Positions 53,088 through 61,955 of a stretch of DNA of 64,000 bases are shown here, piece by piece (positions within the stretch are counted from its first letter, which is position 1; each line of letters begins with the position of its first letter). Origin of the DNA: Lutibacter sp. HS1-25. GTDB taxonomy: Bacteria; Bacteroidota; Bacteroidia; Flavobacteriales; Flavobacteriaceae. Location of the stretch: assembly GCF_004121075.1 (NCBI RefSeq), contig NZ_RHLN01000014.1, positions 23,023 through 87,022 of the forward strand. The letters run 5' to 3'. The position numbers and the translations under genes are program-made. The notes below the pieces were generated by a model, which was given only the letters and a program-made list of their open reading frames with translations, made no database searches and was not told the origin of the DNA.

Positions 53088-53549
53088 TTAATTATTTGGA
53101 GATTCTAACATTTCATCAGATAACTTAACAAAAATAGGAATATTAACCTGCATCCATTCATAAAGTGGAAGCACTTCATTATATGATGCTACAGTTAATT
53201 CACATTCAATTAACTGAACCCAGGTATTTAATTGAGCAGCCCAATAATTGGTTGAAAAGCCACGACTTCTATACGCTCTAAAAACCCAAAGAATAGTTTC
53301 AACCAATACTTCTGAATTAAAATCTTTTAAAATAGAAGTTATAAACCGAATATGATTTGAGTGATTATCTTGCATCATTGCTAGATTTTCTTTTCCAACC
53401 AACGCTTCAATATCGGGTCTTGCTAGCATTAAAACATTCATTTCTGAAACTAATTTATTGGCTTTTGAAGCATATTCCATAGCTGCTGTTTCAGAAACTT
53501 GTTTTAATTGATTACAAGTTTGTAGAAGTTGTGATTTATTCATAAGCAT
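53088..53549 (-). CDS. Conserved helical protein between a B12-binding protein and a histidine kinase
   Basis: 153 residues (151 from Met3). No signal peptide or membrane helix. The sequence is mostly helical. It has a distinctive middle, VETILWVFRAYRSRGFSTNY followed by WAAQLNTWVQLIE, unusually rich in Trp, Tyr and Arg, and a later LPLYEWMQVNIPIF. I do not recognise the family with confidence. Its start overlaps the end of the B12-binding gene by 14 bases, and the kinase follows five bases after its stop, so the three are made together. It may relay the signal from the cobalamin protein to the kinase. Confidence 0.75.
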   Translation of the reverse strand: MLMNKSQLLQTCNQLKQVSETAAMEYASKANKLVSEMNVLMLARPDIEALVGKENLAMMQDNHSNHIRFITSILKDFNSEVLVETILWVFRAYRSRGFSTNYWAAQLNTWVQLIECELTVASYNEVLPLYEWMQVNIPIFVKLSDEMLESPNN

Positions 53550-54189
53550 TCATTTTTTTTATAAATAATTCAGTACTTAATATATCTGGCAAAAAAATTA
53601 CGTTATGATATTTTAATAGTTTCTCTTTCCCACCGTGTATAAAAGCCTGCCCACCAACCAAAATTGTTGTTTTAGGAAAATTTAATCTGAATTTTTCAAT
53701 TAACGCAATAAGCTCTGGTAAATGGGCATAAATACTTATTGAAATAGCAATAACATCAACAGAAATAGTTTTAGAAAATAAAATAACATCTTTTGCAGGT
53801 ACATTGGAACCTAAAAAGAAAGAAGTCCATCCATTTATTTCAAATATATCGCTTATCATTTTTACCCCTATTTGATGAAATTCATTTTGAACACAGCAGA
53901 GTAAAACATTTTTATTTATTTTTTCTTCAGAAATAATTTGTAAATAATTTTCATTTAAGATCGACTCTATAATTGCAGCTGACAAATGTTCTGTAGCTAC
54001 ACTTATTTTATTATACTCCCAAAGTTCACCTATTTTATACAATGAAACTTTAAACAAATCTTCATAAATTAGCTTAATTGGAACATTGTTACACAGCAAT
54101 GTATTTACAATTTCAGAGCATTGCTTTTTATTACCAATAAGCAATTGGTTGAAAAAATCCACTTGTATTTTATTGGTAATTTGTAGCAT
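53536..54189 (-). CDS. CarH-like cobalamin-binding sensor protein without DNA-binding domain
   Basis: 217 residues. The N-terminal four-helix cap domain (about 1-90) contains W-x9-EH (LWEYNKISVATEHLSAA), the motif that contacts the upper face of adenosylcobalamin in CarH photoreceptors. The Rossmann-like B12 domain follows (about 90-217). NEFHQIGVKMISDIFEINGW carries the H-x-x-G lower-ligand histidine. SISIYAHL and ILVGGQAFI correspond to the other cobalamin-binding segments. The MerR-type helix-turn-helix of CarH is absent, so it must act through partners, most simply the two genes downstream. A corrinoid methyl carrier is an alternative, but no methyltransferase is nearby. Confidence 0.82.
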   Translation of the reverse strand: MLQITNKIQVDFFNQLLIGNKKQCSEIVNTLLCNNVPIKLIYEDLFKVSLYKIGELWEYNKISVATEHLSAAIIESILNENYLQIISEEKINKNVLLCCVQNEFHQIGVKMISDIFEINGWTSFFLGSNVPAKDVILFSKTISVDVIAISISIYAHLPELIALIEKFRLNFPKTTILVGGQAFIHGGKEKLLKYHNVIFLPDILSTELFIKKMNAYE

Positions 54190-54232
54190 TAAAATTATAG
54201 AATTGATTTTTAAATATAAAAAATTAAATAAT

Positions 54233-54275
54233 AAAAAAAGTAGATTTATATTTTATTATTTTAATAATTATCTAC
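54233..54275 (-). terminator. priA terminator overlapping its stop codon
   Basis: On the minus strand GTAGAT (54270-54275) pairs with ATCTAC (54240-54245), with further AT pairing inside, followed by seven T. The stem includes the last codons of priA. It separates priA from the B12 operon. Confidence 0.65.
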
Positions 54276-56702
54276 ATCTATGGTTAATTTTATAGAACGG
54301 TAATCACTAATGGCCTGAAAAGCATTTACAATCCTAATAACCAAATCTTTAGTTCCTTTTAACGACTTGTTTTGTGGAATCTTTATTATAATATGTCTAA
54401 TATAATAATTTCTTATTTTTGAAATACCTGGTGTAGTTGGTCCTAAAACATTGTCTTTAAACACGGAAGTTAATGATTTACCCAACCAATTTGCACCACC
54501 TTCAACCCTATTAAAATCTTTATGACGCAGTGTAAGTTTTATAATTCGATAATAAGGAGGGTAATGATATTGCCAACGTTCATTTAGCTGTTCTTTATAC
54601 ATTTCGTCAAAAGAATTTGTTGAAACTTGTTGCAATATTTGATGATACGGATTGAATGTTTGTATGGCAACTTTTCCTCTTTTTTTGTCGCGCCCTGCTC
54701 TACCAGCTACTTGTACCATTAACTGATAACTACGCTCATGCGCTCTAAAATCTGGAAAATTTAACATATTATCGGCATTTAAAATACCAACCAATGAAAC
54801 ATTCGCAAAATCTAGCCCTTTTGAAAGCATTTGAGTACCTACCAAAATATCTATTTCTTGCGCTTGAAACTCGCCAATAATTTTTTGATAACCATATTTA
54901 CCTCGTGTCGTATCCAAATCCATTCGACCAATTTTATGGTTAGGAAACAACTCTTGTAATTCTATTTCAATTTGTTCTGTACCAAAACCTTTGGTATTTA
55001 ATTTATTACTTCCACAAGCATTACAATTATGAGGCATTGCCTGTTTATAACCACAATAATGGCAACGCAACTCTTTTCTGTAACTGTGAAAAGTTAAACT
55101 TACATCACATTGCGGACATTGAGGTGAAATACCACACGTTTCACATTCAACCACAGGTGCAAAACCTCTGCGATTTTGAAACAAAATAACTTGTTCTTTT
55201 TCATCAAGAGCTTCATTAATCATAACCATTAACCTGTCGGAAAAATGACCTGTCATTCGTTTTTTACGGTGCTTCTCTTTAATATCAATCAGTTCAATTT
55301 CAGGCAATTGCACATTACCAAATCGTCTATTTAAAGTTACTATACCGTATTTACCTTGTTGCGCATTGTAATAACTTTCTATGCTTGGAGTTGCAGAACC
55401 CAATAAAACCTGAGTGTTATGCACATTTGCTAAAACTATAGCAGCATCTCTAGCGTGATATCTTGGCGCAGGATCAAATTGTTTAAATGAAGGCTCATGT
55501 TCTTCATCAACTATAATGAGTCCTAGATTTGAAAAAGGCAAAAACAATGAAGATCTGGCACCTAAAACAAGTCTCGCTTTTGAATTATTTTCAAGTACGT
55601 TGTTCCAAACTTCCACGCGTTCATTCATGGAGTATTTTGAATGAAAAACTGCTAAATATTCACCAAAATAAATCTGTAAACGTTCTATTAATTGTGTTGT
55701 TAAAGCTATTTCTGGCAATAAATACAATACCTGTTTTCCTTCATCAAGTATTTGTTTGATTAATTTTACATAAATCTCGGTTTTTCCACTACTTGTTACT
55801 CCTTTAAGTAAAACAGTTTGTTTTGTTTCAAAAGCTGTTTTTATACTTTTATATGCAATTTCTTGATCTTCACTTAACTCTTTAATATCTGAAGTTTTAC
55901 CTTCAAAATTAATCCGGTCTTTTTGAATATAATAAAATTCGAATATTTCTTTATCTACCAAAGATTTTAATACCGCCGAAGATGCATTTGATGCATCCAA
56001 CAATTGATCTACTTTTATTGGTTTTTTAGTAGTTTGCAATTGAAAAAAAGTTAAAACTACTTCTCGTTGTTTTTTTGCCCTATCAACCAACGCTAACAAT
56101 TCAGGTAATTTTTCAGCACCACTCCAAACCTGGCTTAACTGAATATATTTAACTAATTTTGGTTTGTATTGTTCGTAAATTTGCTCTTTAATACTAATTA
56201 CTTCTTTCTCTAATAATGTTTTAATAATTCCAAAAACACTTTTCTTGCCCAAAATTTGAACCACTTGATGTATGCTCAATCTTGGCTGATGTTGTAAAGC
56301 TTCAAAAATTAAAAACTCTTCATCATTCAATATTTCTTCTTCAGAAAATCCGGAATTAACTAAAATTTCTGTTTCACTTTCTAATAAAAAAGCTGAAGGC
56401 AATGCAGCCCTAAAAACATCACCTAAAGAACACATATAATAAGAAGCTATCCAATCCCAATGCTTCAATTGAAATTCATTAACCACAGGTATTTCATCTA
56501 AAATTTGATGAATATCTTTGGCTTCATAACCTACAGGAGCAGTTTGATGCACATTATAAACCAGCGCGGTATATATTTTTGACTTACCAAATTCTACAGC
56601 TACACGCATTCCTTTTTTAATAAAAGTAGCTTCAGCTTCGGTTATTTTATAACTAAATAACTTTTGTACAGGAATGGGTAATATGACATTTATGTAATTT
56701 AT
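54261..56702 (-). CDS. priA: Primosomal protein N' (replication restart helicase), probable ATA start
   Basis: Residues read from 56702 (about 813). The first ATG in frame is at 56609 (MRVAVEFGKSKIY), but upstream codons in the same frame read NYINVILPIPVQKLFSYKI and then EAEATFIKKG, the conserved PriA N-terminal 3'-DNA-end-binding segment. The expected initiation position (56700-56702) is ATA, not ATG, and no ATG, GTG or TTG lies near. Elsewhere the protein is intact. Walker A is GVTSSGKTEIY, the DEAH-type box is VDEEHEPSFKQ, and the cysteine-rich zinc domain has CETCGISPQCPQC and RCHYCGY. PriA reloads the replisome at collapsed forks. A -7 element lies at 56737-56744. Confidence 0.9.
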   Translation of the reverse strand: MNYINVILPIPVQKLFSYKITEAEATFIKKGMRVAVEFGKSKIYTALVYNVHQTAPVGYEAKDIHQILDEIPVVNEFQLKHWDWIASYYMCSLGDVFRAALPSAFLLESETEILVNSGFSEEEILNDEEFLIFEALQHQPRLSIHQVVQILGKKSVFGIIKTLLEKEVISIKEQIYEQYKPKLVKYIQLSQVWSGAEKLPELLALVDRAKKQREVVLTFFQLQTTKKPIKVDQLLDASNASSAVLKSLVDKEIFEFYYIQKDRINFEGKTSDIKELSEDQEIAYKSIKTAFETKQTVLLKGVTSSGKTEIYVKLIKQILDEGKQVLYLLPEIALTTQLIERLQIYFGEYLAVFHSKYSMNERVEVWNNVLENNSKARLVLGARSSLFLPFSNLGLIIVDEEHEPSFKQFDPAPRYHARDAAIVLANVHNTQVLLGSATPSIESYYNAQQGKYGIVTLNRRFGNVQLPEIELIDIKEKHRKKRMTGHFSDRLMVMINEALDEKEQVILFQNRRGFAPVVECETCGISPQCPQCDVSLTFHSYRKELRCHYCGYKQAMPHNCNACGSNKLNTKGFGTEQIEIELQELFPNHKIGRMDLDTTRGKYGYQKIIGEFQAQEIDILVGTQMLSKGLDFANVSLVGILNADNMLNFPDFRAHERSYQLMVQVAGRAGRDKKRGKVAIQTFNPYHQILQQVSTNSFDEMYKEQLNERWQYHYPPYYRIIKLTLRHKDFNRVEGGANWLGKSLTSVFKDNVLGPTTPGISKIRNYYIRHIIIKIPQNKSLKGTKDLVIRIVNAFQAISDYRSIKLTIDVDNY

Positions 56703-56736
56703 GACTATTGCGTTTTTAGTTATTATTGATTTGTTA

Positions 56737-56744
56737 CAAAAATA
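56737..56744 (-). promoter_or_regulatory. priA promoter, -7 element
   Basis: Minus-strand TATTTTTG matches TAnnTTTG. Transcription would start around 56730, about 28 bases before the proposed ATA start and 120 before the first ATG. The conserved N-terminal codons would therefore be in the mRNA. Confidence 0.55.
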
Positions 56745-56911
56745 CTTATTTGAATATGGTATTACATAAAAAAAGTAAAATTTAGCTGAAATAAAAATTA
56801 GTTCTAATTGATTTTAAGTATCTTACTAAAAATCATTAATTTAGAACTGTTATTGCAATATAAATACTCCAATTATAGATTCAATAAAATTACTAACTAA
56901 AAAATTAAATT

Positions 56912-57916
56912 ATGAAAGTAAATGCCTTTGCAGCTCAAAAAGCTGGTGAAAAATTGACACCTTTTCAATATGAATTGACCAATTTAGGAAGTGAGCAAGT
57001 AGATATCAAGGTTCATTATTGTGGTATTTGCCACTCAGATCTTAGCATGTTAAATAATGAATGGGGAATGACACAATACCCTTTTGTACCAGGTCATGAA
57101 ATTGTTGGCGAAGTGGTTGCCGTTGGAAGTGATGTGAAAAACTTAAAAAAAGGAGATTTGGTAGGACTTGGATGGTTTTCAGGATCGTGTATGCACTGCA
57201 ACCAATGTATGGATGGTAGTCACCATCTTTGCGATTCTTCAGAACAAACAATTGTTGGAAGGCATGGTGGCTTTGCAGATTATGTTCGCGGACATTGGTC
57301 TTGGGCTATTCCACTTCCAAAAAGTATAGACCTACAAAAAGCAGGACCATTACTTTGCGGTGGTATTACGGTTTTTAACCCAATTATTTTGGCAAATGTA
57401 AAACCAACAGACACTGTTGGTGTAATTGGTATAGGTGGTTTAGGACATATGGCACTTAAATTTTTAAAACATTGGGGATGCGAAGTTATTGCATTTAGCT
57501 CTAATCCGTCTAAAAAAGAAGAAATTTTAGCGATGGGAGCTTCAAAAGTTATTGATTCTACTAATCCTGCTGAATTAACAAGTATTGCAGGAAAATTAAA
57601 CTTTATATTAAACACAACCAATGTTACTTTAGATTGGAATGCCTATTTAGGTGTTTTAGCTCCAAAAGGAAGATTTCACAATGTAGGAGCAGTTTTAGAG
57701 CCTATGGCCATACCTGCATTTACCTTAATTGGTGGAGAAAAATCGGTTGCTGGAAGTCCTTTAGGTAGCCCTGCGCTTACACGTACAATGCTCGATTTTT
57801 GTGTAAGACACAATATTTATCCTACTATTGAAGAATATCCTTTAGAAAAAGTAAATGAAGCATTGGCTCATTTAGAAAGTGGAAAAGCACGATACAGAAT
57901 TGTACTAAAAGCTTAA
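56912..57916 (+). CDS. Zinc-dependent NAD(P) alcohol dehydrogenase (CAD/YahK-like)
   Basis: 334 residues of the medium-chain dehydrogenase family, cinnamyl-alcohol/YahK group, which reduce aldehydes with NADPH. Catalytic zinc ligands are Cys in YCGICHSDLSML (near 38), His-Glu in VPGHEIVGEV (near 60) and a later Cys. The structural zinc cysteines are in GSCMHCNQCMDGSHHLC. The cofactor motif is VGVIGIGGLGHMALKFLKHWG, and SNPSKKE fits NADP preference. The substrate is unknown. It is transcribed alone, and a palindromic terminator separates it from the cold-shock gene. Confidence 0.92.
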   Translation: MKVNAFAAQKAGEKLTPFQYELTNLGSEQVDIKVHYCGICHSDLSMLNNEWGMTQYPFVPGHEIVGEVVAVGSDVKNLKKGDLVGLGWFSGSCMHCNQCMDGSHHLCDSSEQTIVGRHGGFADYVRGHWSWAIPLPKSIDLQKAGPLLCGGITVFNPIILANVKPTDTVGVIGIGGLGHMALKFLKHWGCEVIAFSSNPSKKEEILAMGASKVIDSTNPAELTSIAGKLNFILNTTNVTLDWNAYLGVLAPKGRFHNVGAVLEPMAIPAFTLIGGEKSVAGSPLGSPALTRTMLDFCVRHNIYPTIEEYPLEKVNEALAHLESGKARYRIVLKA

Positions 57917-57933
57917 AATCAATGACATAAAAA

Positions 57934-57957
57934 AAGCCTATCAATATTGATAGGCTT
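57934..57957. terminator. Bidirectional intrinsic terminator
   Basis: AAGCCTATCAAT and ATTGATAGGCTT form a perfect 24-base palindrome flanked by an A run. It lies between the convergent alcohol dehydrogenase and cold-shock genes. Confidence 0.85.
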
Positions 57958-57982
57958 ATACATTCAAAAGTTATGTATTTAC

Positions 57983-58174
57983 TTAGATCACTTTTACGTT
58001 AACTGCGTTCATTCCTTTTTTTCCTTCTTTCAATTCAAATTCAACTTCATCACCTTCACGGATTTCATCGATTAATCCTGAAATGTGTACGAAATGTTCG
58101 CTGTTTGAACCATCTTCTTTGATAAAACCAAATCCTTTAGTTTCGTTGAAGAATTTTACTGTTCCTTTACTCAT
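57983..58174 (-). CDS. cspA: Cold-shock protein
   Basis: 63 residues, a single cold-shock domain. RNP1 is KGFGFIKEDG and RNP2 is HFVHISGL; the start MSKGTVKFFNETKG is canonical. It binds single-stranded RNA and DNA and acts as an RNA chaperone. A -7 element (TAAGTTTG on the minus strand, 58204-58211) would give a short leader. A second candidate at 58369-58376 (TAATTTTG) would give a long leader of about 190 bases like that of cold-inducible csp mRNAs. Confidence 0.95.
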   Translation of the reverse strand: MSKGTVKFFNETKGFGFIKEDGSNSEHFVHISGLIDEIREGDEVEFELKEGKKGMNAVNVKVI

Positions 58175-58546
58175 GTTAAAAATTTATTATATTATATAAG
58201 TTGCAAACTTAAAACATATTAATGTAAATACATAATTTATAGTCACTTATTTAAATATTTTCTACATTTTAATATAACAAGGCGCTATTACTTTTATATA
58301 TTTTAATATTTTTAAAGTTCAAATTATTGAATTAACCAATCATTTTAACATTAACTTTGTTAAAAACACAAAATTAAGATCCTAAAAGCGCTTTATTGAT
58401 TTATTTAAATAATAATTTTTTTAAAATTCATTATAAAACCATCTAAAATATCAAAAAATAAAAATTCAACAATCAATAGCCTAGACCTTTAAATACTTTG
58501 TTACTTTTGCGAAAAATAAAAATCACTTAATAAGGGTAGTTATAAA
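58175..58546. other. 372-base AT-rich intergenic region with divergent promoters
   Basis: No reading frame of note is seen on either strand. It contains the cspA -7 element at 58204-58211 (minus), a further minus candidate at 58369-58376, and the MFS-gene element TACTTTTG at 58502-58509 (plus). The middle is very rich in A and T without clear hairpins. Confidence 0.55.
58502..58509 (+). promoter_or_regulatory. Promoter -7 element of the MFS gene
   Basis: TACTTTTG, a perfect TAnnTTTG match, lies 37 bases upstream of the MFS start codon. Confidence 0.55.
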
Positions 58547-59689
58547 ATGGAATTAATTACAAAACAACGCATTGCATTAAGTACCTATTTCTTTTTATCG
58601 GGCTTGTGTTTTGCTACTTGGGCTTCTCGTATACCAACTATTAAAGATTTTTTTAATTTTAACGAAGCTGAATTAGGTTCTGTTTTATTGGCAATGCCAA
58701 TAAGTTCCCTTATTGGATTGCCATTTTCAGGTTGGTTAGTCTCAAAATTTGACAGCAGATTTCCATTAATTGTATCTATTTTCTTTTTTACAATTGCTTT
58801 AACCTGCATAGGATTTGCAACTACTCCTTTTTTATTAGTTGCTTCATTGTGTTTATTTTCATTTAATTCACGCATTTTAAACATTGCAATGAATACACAA
58901 TCTATTACCCTTCAAAAAAAATATTCAAAAAAAATAGTGGGATCTTTTCACGGACTTTGGAGTACTGGCGGATTGTTAGGTGTGGGCTTTTCGACCATTA
59001 TGGTAAAAGAAAACATTACTTTACACATACATTTATTGATAATAGCTTTATTTACCATCATAATTTCATTGATAGCTTTTAGATTTACTTTAAAAAATGA
59101 TAAATCTACTTTTGGTAATAAATTAATTTTTGGAAAGCCAGATCCGTTTATTTTATATTTAGGGATGTTGGTGTTTTTTGCTGCAGTTTGCGAAGGAGGA
59201 ATGTTTGATTGGAGTGGTGTTTATTTTAAGGATGTAATTAAAGAAGATGTATTTACCTATGGTTATTTGTTGTTTATTGCTTCAATGGCAATTTCAAGAT
59301 TTTATTCTGATAAATTAATGGATTTAATTGGCATGCAAAAAACGTATATTTTAAGTGCTGTAGTTATTGCTGCAGGTATATTAATTGCAATTACATTTCC
59401 TTATTTTTATCCTGCACTTTTCGGATTTTGTTTGGTTGGGTTTGGTACTGCAGCTATATTTCCTATGACATTTATGTTGGCAGGTACATCAAAAAAATAT
59501 TCTCCAGGCATGGCAATTTCAATTATAACAACTTATGCCACTTTAGGTATGCTAATTGGACCTCCATTGGTTGGCTATGTTGCACATGCATTTGGATTAA
59601 AAAATGCCTTTTATATTTTTGTTATTTCAGGATTGCTTTTTATTCCTGTTTCTCAGCTTTTTTTCAGATATCAAAAGCAACAACAATAA
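58547..59689 (+). CDS. MFS transporter, YbjJ-like
   Basis: 380 residues with about twelve membrane helices. The opening RIALSTYFFLSGLCFATWASRIPTIKDFFNFNEAELGSVL is characteristic of the YbjJ/fucose-permease-like branch of the major facilitator superfamily, whose substrates are mostly unknown. It also has GSFHGLWSTGGLLGVGFST in the middle loop and the C-terminal MAISIITTYATLGMLIGPPLVG. It is shorter than the usual 400-450 residues but complete. Single-gene unit; no neighbouring catabolic gene indicates the cargo. Confidence 0.85.
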   Translation: MELITKQRIALSTYFFLSGLCFATWASRIPTIKDFFNFNEAELGSVLLAMPISSLIGLPFSGWLVSKFDSRFPLIVSIFFFTIALTCIGFATTPFLLVASLCLFSFNSRILNIAMNTQSITLQKKYSKKIVGSFHGLWSTGGLLGVGFSTIMVKENITLHIHLLIIALFTIIISLIAFRFTLKNDKSTFGNKLIFGKPDPFILYLGMLVFFAAVCEGGMFDWSGVYFKDVIKEDVFTYGYLLFIASMAISRFYSDKLMDLIGMQKTYILSAVVIAAGILIAITFPYFYPALFGFCLVGFGTAAIFPMTFMLAGTSKKYSPGMAISIITTYATLGMLIGPPLVGYVAHAFGLKNAFYIFVISGLLFIPVSQLFFRYQKQQQ

Positions 59690-59717
59690 TTATTTTTAAG
59701 TAGTTACAAAATGTTTT

Positions 59718-61811
59718 TTAGGCTTTTAATTTTGACAAATCCATCAGATATTCAGGTTCATCTGACCATAAAGGAATTGTAAAAACAAACTCACTTCCCT
59801 GACCTTTTACACTACTCACCATAATCTTACCGCCATGTTTTTCAACAAAATCTTTGCACAAAATAAGCCCCAAACCTGAGCCCATTTCGTTGGCTGTTCC
59901 CACATTTGTACTTTTTTCGTCCATACTAAATAATTTATCAACTTCCTCCTCAGTCATACCCACTCCATTATCTTTCACACAAATCTCAACCATCTTATCT
60001 TTTACTGTTGAAAGAATTTTAATTTCACCTTTAGCGTTTGTAAACTTAATGGCATTAGAAATTAAATTTCTTAAAATAGTATTCAACATGTTAACATCAG
60101 CATTTACAGATAAATTATGATCTATATTGTTATAAATATCTATTTCTTTTTTAATTGCCTGAATTTCAAGAAAAGAAACAACATCCATTACATGTTTAAC
60201 AAGTTCTATTTTTTGAGGTGTAAATGTTAAGTTACCCGATTGAGAGTTTGCCCAAATAAGTAAATTGTTTAATAAAATTGATGCTTTATTGGTTGAGTCT
60301 TTTATAATTTTTAAAAACTTAAGACGTTTTTCTTCATCATAAGATTTATTATTTTCAATCATTAACTCCGTAAATCCTTGAATTGAATTGAATGGATTTT
60401 TTAAATCATGTGCAATAATAGAAAAGAATTTATCTTTTGTTTTGTTCATGCTTTTTAAATCATCACGTTGAAGCTCAATTTCAGCATTCATTTTATTAAT
60501 TTGATAATTTCTGAACTCCAACAAATTATATGCTTTTTTCTTAGCCGCTTGCTGATAAAATATTAAGACTAAAAAGAAACCAAACACAACAATACTAATT
60601 ATTAAAAAATAGGATATTTTTTTTTCAGTTTCATATTTCAACTGTGCAATTTCATTTTTATTAGCTAATTCGTCTATGGTATAATGTGTTTTTTCAAGTT
60701 CATTTAAAGCATTAAATAGCTGCACACTCTTACTTTTGTCTGCACCCAATATACTATCTTTAATTTTGTTGTGTTTTTTAAAATAATCCAATGCTAAACT
60801 AGCGTCACCTTTTGCTTCGTAAGCATTTGCTAGTAACATTAAATTATCTAATTGTAAATCTAATTTTCCAGTTTTCTGGCTAATTGACAAACTTTTTTGA
60901 GCTGTTAAAATTACGTCATCATAATTACTCCACCTTCCATAGACATCAGCCATATTTAAATATACAATAGCTAATAAATCATCATCTTTTAATTCTTCAG
61001 CAATTTTTAATGCTTTAACAAAATATTCTTGGGCTATTTTATATTTTTTCTTTTGAATATAGCAATCACCTAAATTGTTATAATTAGTAGCAATACCCTC
61101 TAAATCATTTATTTCTTCTTGTAAAATAATAGATTGTTTAAAATAATCAATACCAAAATCTATTTCATTTCCATCGGCTAAGGTATTTCCAAGATTTGTA
61201 TAACTAGATGCAATACCTTCTTTATCTTCTAATTTTTCATAAATTGTTAAAGCATCTTGAAAATATTTTTTTGCATCATCAAAATTTCCCTGATCATAGT
61301 ACAAGTTTCCTATATCATTATAATTCATAGCAATACCATCATCATCATTTAATTCTTTATAACCTTTTAATGATTTCAAATAATACTCAATAGCCTTATC
61401 TTCAGCATATAAATTAATATAACAGTAACCAATGTAATTGTTAATTTTGGCAATATTTGATGCATCTTTTAATTCTTCATAAATTAAAACTGACTTTTGA
61501 AAATTACTAATTGCAAATTCATAATTATAGTTATTTTCAAAATTAATACCTAAATCATATAACTTTTTTGCCAATTGTGGTTTATAAAAATTTGTTTTGG
61601 CTAAATCAAGGGCATTATTAAAATAAGTATGCGAAGAATCATTTTTAGATAAGGTGTACTCGTTATAAATTTTTAGATTTAAATCAATTTTAACTGTATC
61701 AATTTTTTCAAATTGTAACTTACTTTTTAAATTTTGAATAATAACAGATTCCTGTCCATTCATATTTAAAAATAAAATAAAAAAAATAAAAAAAATAAAA
61801 TTATTTTTCAT
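59718..61811 (-). CDS. TPR-containing membrane sensor histidine kinase
   Basis: 697 residues. A signal peptide (about 1-20) is followed by roughly eight tetratricopeptide repeats in the periplasm (about 60-350), many with the pattern GIAxxYNNLGNxYxxxxxxxxAxxYF. One membrane helix lies at about 405-425 (YFLIISIVVFGFFLVLIFY). A coiled coil, the His-containing DKFFSIIAHDLKNPFNSIQGF (near 471) and the ATPase domain follow, with NLISNAIKFTN, KDNGVGMTEEEV and GSGLGLILCKDFVEKHGG. No regulator gene adjoins. The TPR layout is typical of Bacteroidota sensors, and the ligand is unknown. Confidence 0.9.
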   Translation of the reverse strand: MKNNFIFFIFFILFLNMNGQESVIIQNLKSKLQFEKIDTVKIDLNLKIYNEYTLSKNDSSHTYFNNALDLAKTNFYKPQLAKKLYDLGINFENNYNYEFAISNFQKSVLIYEELKDASNIAKINNYIGYCYINLYAEDKAIEYYLKSLKGYKELNDDDGIAMNYNDIGNLYYDQGNFDDAKKYFQDALTIYEKLEDKEGIASSYTNLGNTLADGNEIDFGIDYFKQSIILQEEINDLEGIATNYNNLGDCYIQKKKYKIAQEYFVKALKIAEELKDDDLLAIVYLNMADVYGRWSNYDDVILTAQKSLSISQKTGKLDLQLDNLMLLANAYEAKGDASLALDYFKKHNKIKDSILGADKSKSVQLFNALNELEKTHYTIDELANKNEIAQLKYETEKKISYFLIISIVVFGFFLVLIFYQQAAKKKAYNLLEFRNYQINKMNAEIELQRDDLKSMNKTKDKFFSIIAHDLKNPFNSIQGFTELMIENNKSYDEEKRLKFLKIIKDSTNKASILLNNLLIWANSQSGNLTFTPQKIELVKHVMDVVSFLEIQAIKKEIDIYNNIDHNLSVNADVNMLNTILRNLISNAIKFTNAKGEIKILSTVKDKMVEICVKDNGVGMTEEEVDKLFSMDEKSTNVGTANEMGSGLGLILCKDFVEKHGGKIMVSSVKGQGSEFVFTIPLWSDEPEYLMDLSKLKA

Positions 61812-61955
61812 TAAATGCTTTTTGGGGTCAAAAAATAACTAACCTAACAACTGATAATTAATCTAATACGATTAACAAATTTACCATTATTTTGTGAATT
61901 ATTAAAATAAGCCTCTAATTTTTAAAAGACTTCTAAATTTTAAACAATTCACTTT

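Noticed and set aside
59428..59703. 91-residue plus-strand frame rich in Cys and Tyr
   Set aside because: It is a frame-shifted shadow of the MFS transporter helices with no start signal.
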